The notes under the pieces were generated by a model. That model was given only the letters and a program-made list of their open reading frames with translations, searched no databases and was not told the origin of the DNA. Shown in pieces: positions 34,122-42,635 of a DNA stretch of 64,000 nucleotides (positions within the stretch are counted from its first letter, which is position 1; every line of letters starts with the position of its first letter). The DNA is taken from assembly GCA_903832325.1 (NCBI GenBank), contig CAILBC010000020.1, forward strand, positions 1-64,000, read 5' to 3'. This stretch comes from an uncultured Sphingomonadales bacterium (GTDB taxonomy: Bacteria; Pseudomonadota; Alphaproteobacteria; Sphingomonadales; Sphingomonadaceae). Position numbers and translations under genes: made by a program.

Positions 34122-35441
34122 ATGGGCAGATCATCGACCATGGGCCGATCCGCGCAGACCACCGCGGGATTGTGCGAAGCCGACTGGTGGACCAGGCCGC
34201 TGGCCGCATTGCGGGCCAATCGCTGGCCCGATCGCAGCCGCGTGCGCGCGGTCGCGCTGTACATGCTGATCGCCTATATCCCGATGATGGCGCATGTCTT
34301 TGCGCAGGCGACCGGCCGCGTCGGCAGCGATTTCCTGGCGTTCTGGGGCGCGGGCCGGCTGGTTCTGGCGGGCACACCGTGGGACGCCTTCAATCTGGCG
34401 GCCGAGGCCGCGGCGCAGGCCCCCAGCCACACCGGGCAAATGGTCGCCTATGTCAATCCGCCGCCTTATCTGTTCCTCACCGCGCCGCTCGGGCTGATGC
34501 CGTTCGGCACGGCCTGGCTGGCCTGGGCAATCTGCGGCTGGCTGGTGTGGTTTGCCGCCAGCCACCCGCTGATGCCGCGCCATCCGCTGGCCGTCATGGC
34601 CTTTCCCGCCGCCTATCTCGCTGCCTGCCACGCGCAGAACGGGTTTGTTACCGGCGCACTGCTGGTGGCCGGGGTCAGCCTGTTGGCGCGGCGCGATGCC
34701 GCGGGGCAGCCTGATCGCCCCGATCGCCGTGATTGCCCGGATCGCCGTGAATGCAATACCGAAATGGCCGCAGGGATGCTGTTTGGCGCGCTGGTGATAA
34801 AGCCGCATCTGGCGTTGCTGGTGCCGCTGTGGCTGCTGGCCGGCGGGCGTTGGCGTGCGCTGGCGGGGGCGGGCGTATCGGCGATGGCGCTGTGCCTGGC
34901 ATCATTGATCGCGTTCGGCCCGGCAACCTGGGCGGCCTATCCGCAAAGCTTTCAGGTCAGCACGATGCTGATGACGCATGCGCCGGTGGAATTCTTTCTG
35001 CGCATGGCCACGCCCTACGCGCTGATCCGCGTGCTGCTGGGCGCGAGCGCGGCCACGGTGGGGCAGGCCGTGATCACGCTGGGTTGCGGCTGGCTGGTGT
35101 GGCATGCCACGCGGCGCCATGGCGCCAATGCGGGCACCGGCGCGCTGATGCTGGCGGCCACCACGATCGCATCGCCCTATCTGTTCAGCTATGACTTGCC
35201 CTTTCTGATCCAGCCGGTGGCCTGGCTGGCCGGATCGGCGGCGCTGAGCGGCTGGCGGCCGTGGGAAAAGGCAACCGTGATCGCGCTGTACATGGCACCG
35301 CTGGCCACACGTGCGGCGGCCTTGCCGCTCCATGCCAATCTGATGCCGCTGGCCGGGCTGGCGCTGGTGTGGGTGATCGCCAGCCGCCTGCGCCGCTTTG
35401 GCCCGGACGGCGCAGGGACAGAGCAGCCGGCCCTGGCCTGA
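34122..35441 (+). CDS. GT87-like (DUF2029) polyprenol-phosphate glycosyltransferase, membrane
   Basis: A 439-residue polytopic membrane protein with about ten hydrophobic helices. GSDFLAFWGAGRLVLAG after the first helix carries the Asp expected for GT-C enzymes of family 87, which transfer sugars from a polyprenyl phosphate on the outer face. A hydrophilic loop near residues 195-212 is a short imperfect repeat (PDRPDRRD, CPDRRE) and looks like a recent expansion. ATG at 34122 or 34140. The acceptor and sugar are unknown. Confidence 0.7.
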   Translation: MGRSSTMGRSAQTTAGLCEADWWTRPLAALRANRWPDRSRVRAVALYMLIAYIPMMAHVFAQATGRVGSDFLAFWGAGRLVLAGTPWDAFNLAAEAAAQAPSHTGQMVAYVNPPPYLFLTAPLGLMPFGTAWLAWAICGWLVWFAASHPLMPRHPLAVMAFPAAYLAACHAQNGFVTGALLVAGVSLLARRDAAGQPDRPDRRDCPDRRECNTEMAAGMLFGALVIKPHLALLVPLWLLAGGRWRALAGAGVSAMALCLASLIAFGPATWAAYPQSFQVSTMLMTHAPVEFFLRMATPYALIRVLLGASAATVGQAVITLGCGWLVWHATRRHGANAGTGALMLAATTIASPYLFSYDLPFLIQPVAWLAGSAALSGWRPWEKATVIALYMAPLATRAAALPLHANLMPLAGLALVWVIASRLRRFGPDGAGTEQPALA

Positions 35442-35448
35442 ACGCCGG

Positions 35449-36099
35449 TCAGTCGACAATCAGCGGGTGCAACGCGCCCTGCGCCGGGTCGATCAGGCCG
35501 GCAGCGCGCGGATCGCGGAACACTTCGACAAACCGCGACCCCGGCACAAAGCCCTGCGCCTGGTAAAACGCCGGCGCGCGCGCATCATCCAGCGTGCAGG
35601 TATGCACCCACACGCGCGAAACCGGCCCGTGCCCATTGCCGAACCACGCCCGCTGCAACGCGCGGCGCATCAGCCATTTGCCAAATCCCTGCCCCGTCGC
35701 CTTTGGCACAAAGCCGAAAAAGGCGATTTCGCAGGCCCCGGGGGTGCGGAAATCGAGCTCCAGAATGCCGATTTCCACGCGCGCGCGGTCGGTCACGGCA
35801 TACAATTCCACCGCCGGATCATCCAGGATTGCCGACAGCGCCGCATCATCCAGCGCCAGCCGCGACCACCACAGCCACGGCGCCCCCACCCGGCGATAGA
35901 GCAGGCGATACCGGTCTGGCGCAGCCCCGGTCCAGCGCACCAGTTGCAGCGGCACATCGGGCTCCGGCCCCGGCCGGCGCACATGTTCGGGCGGCGTGCG
36001 CATTTCCAGCGCGGTCACCACCGCCGCCAGATCGCCCCGGGCAATCGCGTGAAATCCATGCGCCAGCGGCGCGGCGGCCGGGTCGTGGTGAATCGCCAT
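35449..36099 (-). CDS. GNAT-family N-acetyltransferase
   Basis: A 216-residue protein with the acetyl-CoA site VPKATGQGFGKWLM (motif A), followed by VWVHTCTLDDARAPAFYQAQGF (motif B; the segment has 22 residues and spans roughly 165-186). The N-terminal 80 residues are family-specific. Substrate unknown. It ends seven bases from the GT87 gene in convergent orientation and lies 31 bp downstream of hemF, so it may be cotranscribed with hemF. Confidence 0.82.
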   Translation of the reverse strand: MAIHHDPAAAPLAHGFHAIARGDLAAVVTALEMRTPPEHVRRPGPEPDVPLQLVRWTGAAPDRYRLLYRRVGAPWLWWSRLALDDAALSAILDDPAVELYAVTDRARVEIGILELDFRTPGACEIAFFGFVPKATGQGFGKWLMRRALQRAWFGNGHGPVSRVWVHTCTLDDARAPAFYQAQGFVPGSRFVEVFRDPRAAGLIDPAQGALHPLIVD

Positions 36100-36130
36100 G
36101 TCCTGCCCCGTCAGGATGCCGGGCAGGCCA

Positions 36131-37024
36131 TCATTCCCACACCGCCTCGGGCGGCAGGCTCATCAGGATGGCATCGATATTGCCCCCGGTTTTCAGCCCG
36201 AACAGCGTGCCCCGGTCATACACCAGATTGAATTCGGCATAGCGCCCGCGCCACACCAGCTGCCGGCGCTTGTCTTCCGCTGTCCAGTCCTGCGCCATGC
36301 GCCGGCGCACCAGCCGCGGATAGACATCCACAAACGCATCGCCCACCGCCCGGGTAAAGGCAAAGTTCGCCTCGAACGCGGCGGCATCGGCGCATTCCAG
36401 ATGATCATAGAAAATGCCGCCCACGCCGCGATGCACGCCGCGATGGGGAATGAAGAAATAGTCATCGGCCCAGGCCTTGAACCGGGGATAATAGCTTTCA
36501 TCATGGGCATCGCATGCGGCGCGATAGGCGGCATGGAAATCGGCCGTATCCTCGTCATAGGGAATCGGCGGATTAAGATCGCCACCACCGCCAAACCACG
36601 CCTTGCTGGTGGTAAGAAACCGGGTGTTCATGTGCACCGCGGGCACATGCGGATTGGCCATATGCGCCACCAGGCTGATCCCGGTCGCGGTAAAGGACGG
36701 ATTTTCAGGATCGGCGCCGTTGATCGTGCGCGCAAATTCGGGGCTGAATGCGCCGCCCACGGTGGAAACATTTACCCCCACCTTTTCAAACACTTTGCCT
36801 TTCATCAGGCCCTGCACGCCGCCGCCGCCGTTTTCCACCGGTTCGCCGGCATGTTCCCGCTGCCAGGGGGTATAGGCAAAGCTGGCATCGCTGCCCGCTT
36901 CGCGCTCGATCGCTTCGAACGCGGCGCAGATGCGGTCGCGCAGGCTTTCAAACCAGGCGCGCGCCTGCGTGGTCTGATCGGTCCAGCCTGTGGTGGACGC
37001 GTCTTGTACTGTCGTGTCGGTCAT
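36131..37024 (-). CDS. hemF: Oxygen-dependent coproporphyrinogen III oxidase
   Basis: A 297-residue HemF that decarboxylates coproporphyrinogen III to protoporphyrinogen IX with O2 in haem synthesis. Clear signatures are GISLVAHMANPHVPAVHMN, TRFLTTSKAWFGGGGDLNP and FFIPHRGVHRGVGGIFYDH. ATG at 37024. The oxygen-independent route is encoded at 51711, near the cbb3 genes, so the organism can make haem at high and low oxygen. Confidence 0.95.
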   Translation of the reverse strand: MTDTTVQDASTTGWTDQTTQARAWFESLRDRICAAFEAIEREAGSDASFAYTPWQREHAGEPVENGGGGVQGLMKGKVFEKVGVNVSTVGGAFSPEFARTINGADPENPSFTATGISLVAHMANPHVPAVHMNTRFLTTSKAWFGGGGDLNPPIPYDEDTADFHAAYRAACDAHDESYYPRFKAWADDYFFIPHRGVHRGVGGIFYDHLECADAAAFEANFAFTRAVGDAFVDVYPRLVRRRMAQDWTAEDKRRQLVWRGRYAEFNLVYDRGTLFGLKTGGNIDAILMSLPPEAVWE

Positions 37025-37087
37025 GCAGCCCCTCGCGGTTATGCGGCCAACCTTGCCAAGCCGCGCGGCATCCGGCAAGGGAAAGCA

Positions 37088-37804
37088 ATGGTTCCCGTTT
37101 CGTTCGCATCATTCGATTTCTGTGCGCAGGAATTCTGCCTGGGCACGACCGACCCCGCCGCGCGCGCGCTTTATTGGGCAGAAGAACGCGCGCTGCTGGT
37201 GGCCGATCTGCACCTGGAAAAGGGCAGCTTTTTCGCCCGTCATGGCCAGATGCTGCCCCCCTATGACAGCCGCGAAACGCTGGAACGGCTGGCCAGCGCG
37301 CTGCGCCTGTCGGGCGCGCGGCGAGTCTATTGCCTGGGTGACAATTTTCACGATGCCGCCGGGCCAGGCCGACTCGATCCGCACGCGGCGGGCATGCTGG
37401 CCGCGCTCACCCGCGCCACCGACTGGGTGTGGATCACCGGGAATCACGATCTGAACGGGGAGGCAGCCGCCGCCCCCGCGATTCCCGGGACCCATCTCGA
37501 CGAAACCGTGATTGCCGGGATCGTGCTGCGGCACGAGGCCCGCCCCGGCGAAACCCGGGCAGAGCTTTCGGGCCATTTCCACCCGCGCCTGCGCGTTGCC
37601 GCGCGCGGGCGCACAATCACGCGGCCTTGCGTTGTCGCCAGCGAAACCCGGCTGATCCTGCCGGCATTCGGCGCGCTGACCGGCGGGCTGGATGCGGCAT
37701 CCCCGGCGATCCGCGCCGCGCTGGAACCGGCGCGCGCGGGCGATGCGCTGGTGCCGGCCGCCGGCCGCATCGCCCGCTTTGCGCTATGGCGCAGCGCGGC
37801 GTGA
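37088..37804 (+). CDS. pdeM: PdeM-type metallophosphoesterase (ligase-associated DNA-repair nuclease family)
   Basis: A 238-residue calcineurin-like phosphoesterase with the metal ligands in order: DLHLEKG (Asp40, His42), GDNFHD (Asp85), GNHD (118-121) and SGHFHP. Relatives are usually encoded with a DNA ligase and an Lhr-like helicase; neither is in this window, so it is an orphan here. ATG at 37088. It is divergent from hemF, with a 63-bp gap. Confidence 0.85.
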   Translation: MVPVSFASFDFCAQEFCLGTTDPAARALYWAEERALLVADLHLEKGSFFARHGQMLPPYDSRETLERLASALRLSGARRVYCLGDNFHDAAGPGRLDPHAAGMLAALTRATDWVWITGNHDLNGEAAAAPAIPGTHLDETVIAGIVLRHEARPGETRAELSGHFHPRLRVAARGRTITRPCVVASETRLILPAFGALTGGLDAASPAIRAALEPARAGDALVPAAGRIARFALWRSAA

Positions 37805-37938
37805 CCGGCCTGCAAAACACAACTGCCACGCTGATGCGCTTGGCCCTTTAACTGTCGCCGCGTTGTGGTATGAGCGCGCGTGGAACTGTGCGCGCCGGGT
37901 GATCCGGCACCGTGCAGGCCACATTGGCAACAACAACC

Positions 37939-37953
37939 GGAGAACCGAACATA
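37939..37953 (+). promoter_or_regulatory. Ribosome-binding site and AUA start of infC
   Basis: GGAG at 37939-37942 is the only good Shine-Dalgarno sequence in front of infC. Eight bases later is ATA (37951-37953), in frame with the IF-3 coding sequence. The ATG codons at 37972 and 37975 have a C-rich leader with no ribosome-binding site. Confidence 0.6.
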
Positions 37954-38493
37954 GCTCCCCCTCCCCGGCGCATGATGGCGCCCCCCGTCAAGAGCGGGCC
38001 CCGCTTCAATCAGATGATCAACGTGCCCAAAGTGCGCGTGATCGACGAAAACGGCGAAAACCTGGGCGTGATGTACACCCGCGAAGCGATCGATCAGGCT
38101 GCCGAAGTCGGGCTTGATCTGGTCGAGGTGTCGCCGAACGCCGACCCGCCGGTGTGCAAATTTCTGGACGTTGGCAAATTCCGCTACGAAGCGCAGAAAA
38201 AGGCCAACCTCGCCCGCAAGAGCCAGAAGACGCAGGAGATCAAAGAGATCAAGATGCGTCCCAACATCGACGACCACGATTACGACACCAAGATGAAGAA
38301 CGTCCATCGCTTCATCGAAGATGGCGACAAGGTGAAGATCACCCTGCGCTTTCGCGGTCGTGAACTGTCGCACCAGCAACTGGGCATGAACCTGCTGCGC
38401 AAAGTGCAGGACGATGTGGCCGAAATCGCCAAAGTGGAGGCCTTTCCGCGCATGGAAGGCCGCCAGATGCTGATGGTGCTCTCGCCCAAATAA
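37951..38493 (+). CDS. infC: Translation initiation factor IF-3, probable AUA start codon
   Basis: IF-3 with both domains: the N-terminal part ([30 protein letters not shown]) and the C-terminal part ([34 protein letters not shown]). From ATA 37951 the protein has 180 residues, the length of E. coli IF-3. infC commonly starts with a non-standard AUN codon that IF-3 itself discriminates against, giving autoregulation. Here the only Shine-Dalgarno element fits ATA. A start at ATG 37972 would shorten it by seven residues. Confidence 0.93.
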   Translation: MAPPPRRMMAPPVKSGPRFNQMINVPKVRVIDENGENLGVMYTREAIDQAAEVGLDLVEVSPNADPPVCKFLDVGKFRYEAQKKANLARKSQKTQEIKEIKMRPNIDDHDYDTKMKNVHRFIEDGDKVKITLRFRGRELSHQQLGMNLLRKVQDDVAEIAKVEAFPRMEGRQMLMVLSPK

Positions 38494-38526
38494 GGCGGAG
38501 GGCCTGCCTTCACACCAAACCGCGAG

Positions 38527-38551
38527 CGGGCAAGACCACTGGTCTTGCCCG
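38527..38551 (+). terminator. infC terminator
   Basis: CGGGCAAGACC and GGTCTTGCCCG form a perfect 11-bp stem with a three-base loop 33 bp after the infC stop, followed by TTT. It ends infC as a single-gene unit. Confidence 0.8.
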
Positions 38552-38639
38552 TTTGCGTTTCCGGCCGGGGCACTTGCGCAAATCCTCCGCATTGGCTGGA
38601 CAAACGCCCGCCGGATGTTCCACAACCCGGATTGCGCAT

Positions 38640-39758
38640 ATGTTCGGCAATCCGCCCCCAGACCGGCCGAAAATCGGGCCGCAGCACAATGCCGGCGGCC
38701 TGCTCGGCTCGCCGCTGCGGCTGCTGTCGGGCACGGTCATGTGGGTGGCCGGGGTGTTTTGCGTTTCCACGCTGGGCTATGTCCTGGCTGGCTGGCTGTT
38801 GTCCGATGCCGCCTATATGGTGCTGACCACGGTCTATTCGGTGGGCTATGGCGCGGTCCGGCCGATCGACACGCCGTTTTTGCGCGTATGGACATCGGGG
38901 ACCATCGTGCTGGGCTGTACCGGCATGATCGTGCTGACCGGCGCGCTGATCCAGGTGTTCAATCTCTATCAGTTTCGTCGCCTATTGGGGCTGGATCGCA
39001 TGCAGACCGAAATCGAAGCGCTGGACGGCCACGCCATTGTCTGCGGCTATGGCCGCATCGGGGTGCAACTGGCCAAGTCGCTGACCGAGGCGCACCATCC
39101 CTTTCTGATCATCGAGCGCGATGCGGCGATGGCTGAAGAGGCGCGCAGCGCCGGCTACCTGATCCTGATCGGCGATGCCACGCACGAAGACACGCTGAAA
39201 CAGGCTGGCATTGCCCGTGCGCGCGTGCTCGCCTGTGTCCTGCCCGATGATGCCGCCAATGTGTTCATCACGCTGTCGGCGCGCAATTTGAACCCCGCAG
39301 TCCAGATCATCGCGCGCGGCGAAGCGCCCTCCACCGAAAGCAAGCTGTTCCACGCCGGCGCCGACAAAGTCGTGCTGCCCACACACATCGGCGCCGAACG
39401 GATTACCGAACTGATCCTGTTTCCGGCCACCGAAAGCGTGCTGTTCGATATTACCGAAGTCGGCTCGATCAAGCGCAATCTCAACAACTTCGGGCTCGAT
39501 CTTGAAGTGGTTACCGCAGGCGACAACGGCGCGCTGACGGGCGCCACGGTGGGAGAGGCGGAACGGCGCGGCAACGGCGCCTATTTCATCGTGCAGATCG
39601 ACCGCGCCGGCGGCCAATCGATCCAGCACCCCGGCGAAGATGTGCGCATCGAACCGGGTGACCTGATCATCCTGGTGGTGCGCGGCAGCCGCCTTTCGGC
39701 CGGCGCGATTTTCAACGCCCCCGCGCGCAAACGCTATGGCCGTCTGTTCATCGGCTGA
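38640..39758 (+). CDS. Potassium channel with RCK (TrkA) domain
   Basis: A 372-residue protein: two transmembrane helices enclosing the pore TTVYSVGYG (filter SVGYG at 67-71, a variant of TVGYG). An RCK domain follows, with the Rossmann motif GYGRIG and VLPDDAANVFITL, and a TrkA-C domain at the end. Expected to conduct K+ under control of a cytoplasmic ligand. The start at 38640 is chosen because the upstream in-frame part is not membrane-like; no clear ribosome-binding site is visible. Its last 11 bases overlap the end of the convergent hydrolase gene. Confidence 0.87.
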   Translation: MFGNPPPDRPKIGPQHNAGGLLGSPLRLLSGTVMWVAGVFCVSTLGYVLAGWLLSDAAYMVLTTVYSVGYGAVRPIDTPFLRVWTSGTIVLGCTGMIVLTGALIQVFNLYQFRRLLGLDRMQTEIEALDGHAIVCGYGRIGVQLAKSLTEAHHPFLIIERDAAMAEEARSAGYLILIGDATHEDTLKQAGIARARVLACVLPDDAANVFITLSARNLNPAVQIIARGEAPSTESKLFHAGADKVVLPTHIGAERITELILFPATESVLFDITEVGSIKRNLNNFGLDLEVVTAGDNGALTGATVGEAERRGNGAYFIVQIDRAGGQSIQHPGEDVRIEPGDLIILVVRGSRLSAGAIFNAPARKRYGRLFIG

Positions 39759-41376
39759 CCGGGCCCACCGGCACAAACGCCAAGTGCTGAAAATCATAGC
39801 TGAAATCGGCCAGTGGTGACAGCGCGGCGATTGTTACCCCGGTAACGCGGCCCTGCTCCACGGCGAAATGGACCACGGCGTCTTCTTCCGCCTGTGGGCC
39901 GAACCGGGTGCGAAAGCTGTCTGTGCCCCACACCTCCAGCGGCCCCTCGAACACCGGCGTTGGCACAAAGCGGATGTGCAGACCGGCCGGCCCCTGGGTT
40001 ACTGCGATATCGCCATACCACGGATCGCGATAGCGCCCGGCATAGGCCGCCAGCGGCAGCGCGGGGCCGCCCGCCGGCTGCGGGATTGCGCCGCCGCCAA
40101 AATCCTTCAGCGCCCTGGCGTGATCGGCCTCGCGCTGCGCCAGCATCAGCGCCACCCAGTCCGCCGGGGCCACACCGATCAGCCGGTCAAGCAAGGCATT
40201 GCGCAGTCCGACCGAGGAATAACGTTCTTCGGTGCCGGTATAGACGGCCAGGCCGATGCCGCGTTCGGGCAGCAGGGCATGCTGGGTGATCTGCCCCGAC
40301 AATCCCCCCGCATGCGACAAAAGCCGCTGATCGCGATATTGCTGCACAAACCACCCCAGCGCATAGCCGGCGATCACCGACCGCGCCGGCTTTGCGCTGT
40401 CGGGGCCCGCATCGCTGCTGACGATGGTGCGCGGCGCCCACATTTCACCAGCCTGAGCCTCGCTCCACAGCCGCGATCCATCGGGCAGGCGCCCGCGCGC
40501 CAGTTGCACCGCCAGCCAGGCCGCCGCATCGTGCGCGCTGGCGTTGATTCCGCCCGCCGCGTCGATCTTGTCCTGTTCGTGCGGCATGATCGGTTGCACC
40601 GGGCCCAGCCCGCGCACCGGCGGCCCCAGCCGGGCATGGCGCCCCGCCACATTCTGCCCGTTCAGCGCGGAAAAACCCGCCACGGTCCCGGTCATACCCA
40701 GCGGTTGCAGGATCTCCTTTGTCACCGCCGCCTCCCAGCTTTGCCCCGTCAGCCGCGCAATGATCATCCCCGCCACAAGATACAGCGTGTTGTCATAGGC
40801 ATAAGCGGTGCGGAAACCGGCGACCGGCTTGAGAAAACGCAGCCCGTGCAGGATATCGTCAAGCGTGTGGCTGGTCGCCGGAAACGTCATCAGGTCGCCC
40901 GCACCCAGCGGCAGCCCGCTGTTGTGGATCAAGAGGTCGCGCACCGTGAACTGCTGTGTGGCCACCGGGTCATACAGCCGGAATTCGGGCAACAACGCCA
41001 CCACCGGCGTATCCCAGGCCAGTTTGCCGCGATCGACCAGGATCGCCAGCATCGCCGAGGTGAACGCCTTGGAATTGGAACCAATGGCAAACCGGGTATG
41101 CGCATCCACCGCCCCCGCAGACCCCAGCGCGCGCAGGCCATAGCCGCGGGCAAACGGCGCCTGCCCCGGGCGCACGATGCACACCGCAAGCCCGGGCACC
41201 TCGAACCGCGCGCGGAAGGTTTCGACCAGATCATCGATTTCGGCATCGGCAAGCGCGCCATCACCACCAGACAGCGCCCCACCGGATGAGGCACTGGCCT
41301 GTGCCACAAGCCGGCCCGGCCAGGCCAGCGGCACCAGCGCCGCGCCGCCGCCAAACACCACCGACCGTCGATCCAT
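39748..41376 (-). CDS. Serine hydrolase, class C beta-lactamase fold (exported)
   Basis: A protein of about 542 residues with a twin-arginine-like N-terminus (MDRRSVVFGGGAALVPLAW). The class C motifs are SNSK (SxxK), YAYDN (YxN) and SHAGG in place of KTG. This set fits esterases, D-amino peptidases and related hydrolases rather than a resistance enzyme. The last 100 or so residues form the small beta-barrel (LAAYAGRYRDPWYGDIAV) seen in such hydrolases. Substrate unknown. An in-frame ATG at 41388 is an alternative start. Confidence 0.82.
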   Translation of the reverse strand: MDRRSVVFGGGAALVPLAWPGRLVAQASASSGGALSGGDGALADAEIDDLVETFRARFEVPGLAVCIVRPGQAPFARGYGLRALGSAGAVDAHTRFAIGSNSKAFTSAMLAILVDRGKLAWDTPVVALLPEFRLYDPVATQQFTVRDLLIHNSGLPLGAGDLMTFPATSHTLDDILHGLRFLKPVAGFRTAYAYDNTLYLVAGMIIARLTGQSWEAAVTKEILQPLGMTGTVAGFSALNGQNVAGRHARLGPPVRGLGPVQPIMPHEQDKIDAAGGINASAHDAAAWLAVQLARGRLPDGSRLWSEAQAGEMWAPRTIVSSDAGPDSAKPARSVIAGYALGWFVQQYRDQRLLSHAGGLSGQITQHALLPERGIGLAVYTGTEERYSSVGLRNALLDRLIGVAPADWVALMLAQREADHARALKDFGGGAIPQPAGGPALPLAAYAGRYRDPWYGDIAVTQGPAGLHIRFVPTPVFEGPLEVWGTDSFRTRFGPQAEEDAVVHFAVEQGRVTGVTIAALSPLADFSYDFQHLAFVPVGPVSR

Positions 41377-41493
41377 GCCCGCCGCCATCGCCAACCTGTC
41401 CCCACCCAAATCTGGCCCCACCCAAACCTACCTAGCGCAAGGGGAACCCGGTGGCGACGCGCAGTCAATACGGCAATGTGCGGCCCGCCACGC

Positions 41494-41622
41494 TCAAGGC
41501 GCCAGCACCAGCCGCAAGGCCCCGGCCACCAGCGCCAGCGCGGCCACGCTGGCCACCCAGATCGCCGCCATCCAGCCCAGGCGGTGCCACAACGGCGCGC
41601 GCTCCGGATCGGGCGGCGGCAT
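41494..41622 (-). CDS. DUF2474 small subunit of cytochrome bd (CydX-like)
   Basis: A 42-residue single-helix protein: a polar N-terminus with RAPLWHRLGW, then a hydrophobic helix IWVASVAALALVAGALRL. This is the DUF2474 pattern found directly after cydB in cyanide-insensitive-type bd oxidases. Its ATG shares one base with the cydB stop (TGATG). It should stabilise the oxidase as CydX does in E. coli. Confidence 0.8.
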   Translation of the reverse strand: MPPPDPERAPLWHRLGWMAAIWVASVAALALVAGALRLVLAP

Positions 41623-42635
41623 CAATGATACCCCGCGCCATCGACTTTGCCGCGAAACACCCAATAGGCCCACCCGGTATAGGCCAGGATGATCGGCACC
41701 ATCACCCCCGCGCCGATCAGCATGAACACCTGGCTGCGCAGCGGCGCGGCGGCCTGCCAGATCGTCACGCGCATCGGCACGACATCGGGCCAGATCGAAA
41801 TGCCCAGGCCCGCAATGCACAAGCCGAACAGCGCGAGCGCCCAGAAAAACGGCTGAACCTCGTGCCCGCGAGACAAGCTGCGATAAAACAGCGCGGTGGT
41901 GATCACCGTGGCAATCGGCACTTGCGCGGTAAACAGCACATTGGGCAGCGCCAGCCAGCGCGCGGCATAATCCGCATCCAGCCCCAGCGTCGCGAGGCTG
42001 ACCGCACCGATCGCCGCGAGCAGCAGCACGCCAAAGCGCCGGGCATGGGCCACCGCGCGCCGTTGCAGACTGCCGGCGGTTTTCCAGTTGAGCCAGCACG
42101 CACCCAACAGCGCATAGCCCAGCACCAGGCTGATCCCCGTCAGCATGCTGAACCCGCTGAACCAGTCCCACGCGCCACCGGCATAGCCGCGCCCGACCAC
42201 GCGCACCCCCTGCAACAGGCCGCCCAGTGCCGCCCCTTGCATGAACGTGGCCAGCGTGGACCCCAGTGCAAAGGCCCTGTCCCACCACGCGCGGTGGCCG
42301 GCATCGCGCCAGCGGAATTCGAACGCCACACCGCGCAGCACCAGCCCCAGCAGCATCGTGATCAACGGCACATAAAGCGCCGGCAGGATGATCGCATAAG
42401 CCAGCGGAAACGCCGCGAGCAGCCCGCCCCCACCCAGCACCAGCCAGGTTTCATTGCCATCCCACACCGGCGCGATGCTGTTCATTGCCGTATCGCGGTC
42501 GGGCCCGGCCGGAATGAACGGAAACAGGATGCCGATGCCCAGATCAAAACCATCGAGCACCACATAGGCGACGATCGCAAAGCCGATGATCGCGGCCCAG
42601 ATCACGGTAAGGTCGATACCGGCCGGAATGGTCAT
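41622..42635 (-). CDS. cydB: Cytochrome bd-type quinol oxidase subunit II
   Basis: A 337-residue polytopic CydB/CioB with YVVLDGFDLGIGILFPF, WDGNETWLVLGGGGLLAAFP and a C-terminal AYTGWAYWVFRGKV. It overlaps the end of cydA by four bases (ATGA). Together with cydA and the DUF2474 gene it ends the sulfur-linked minus-strand operon. Confidence 0.95.
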   Translation of the reverse strand: MTIPAGIDLTVIWAAIIGFAIVAYVVLDGFDLGIGILFPFIPAGPDRDTAMNSIAPVWDGNETWLVLGGGGLLAAFPLAYAIILPALYVPLITMLLGLVLRGVAFEFRWRDAGHRAWWDRAFALGSTLATFMQGAALGGLLQGVRVVGRGYAGGAWDWFSGFSMLTGISLVLGYALLGACWLNWKTAGSLQRRAVAHARRFGVLLLAAIGAVSLATLGLDADYAARWLALPNVLFTAQVPIATVITTALFYRSLSRGHEVQPFFWALALFGLCIAGLGISIWPDVVPMRVTIWQAAAPLRSQVFMLIGAGVMVPIILAYTGWAYWVFRGKVDGAGYH

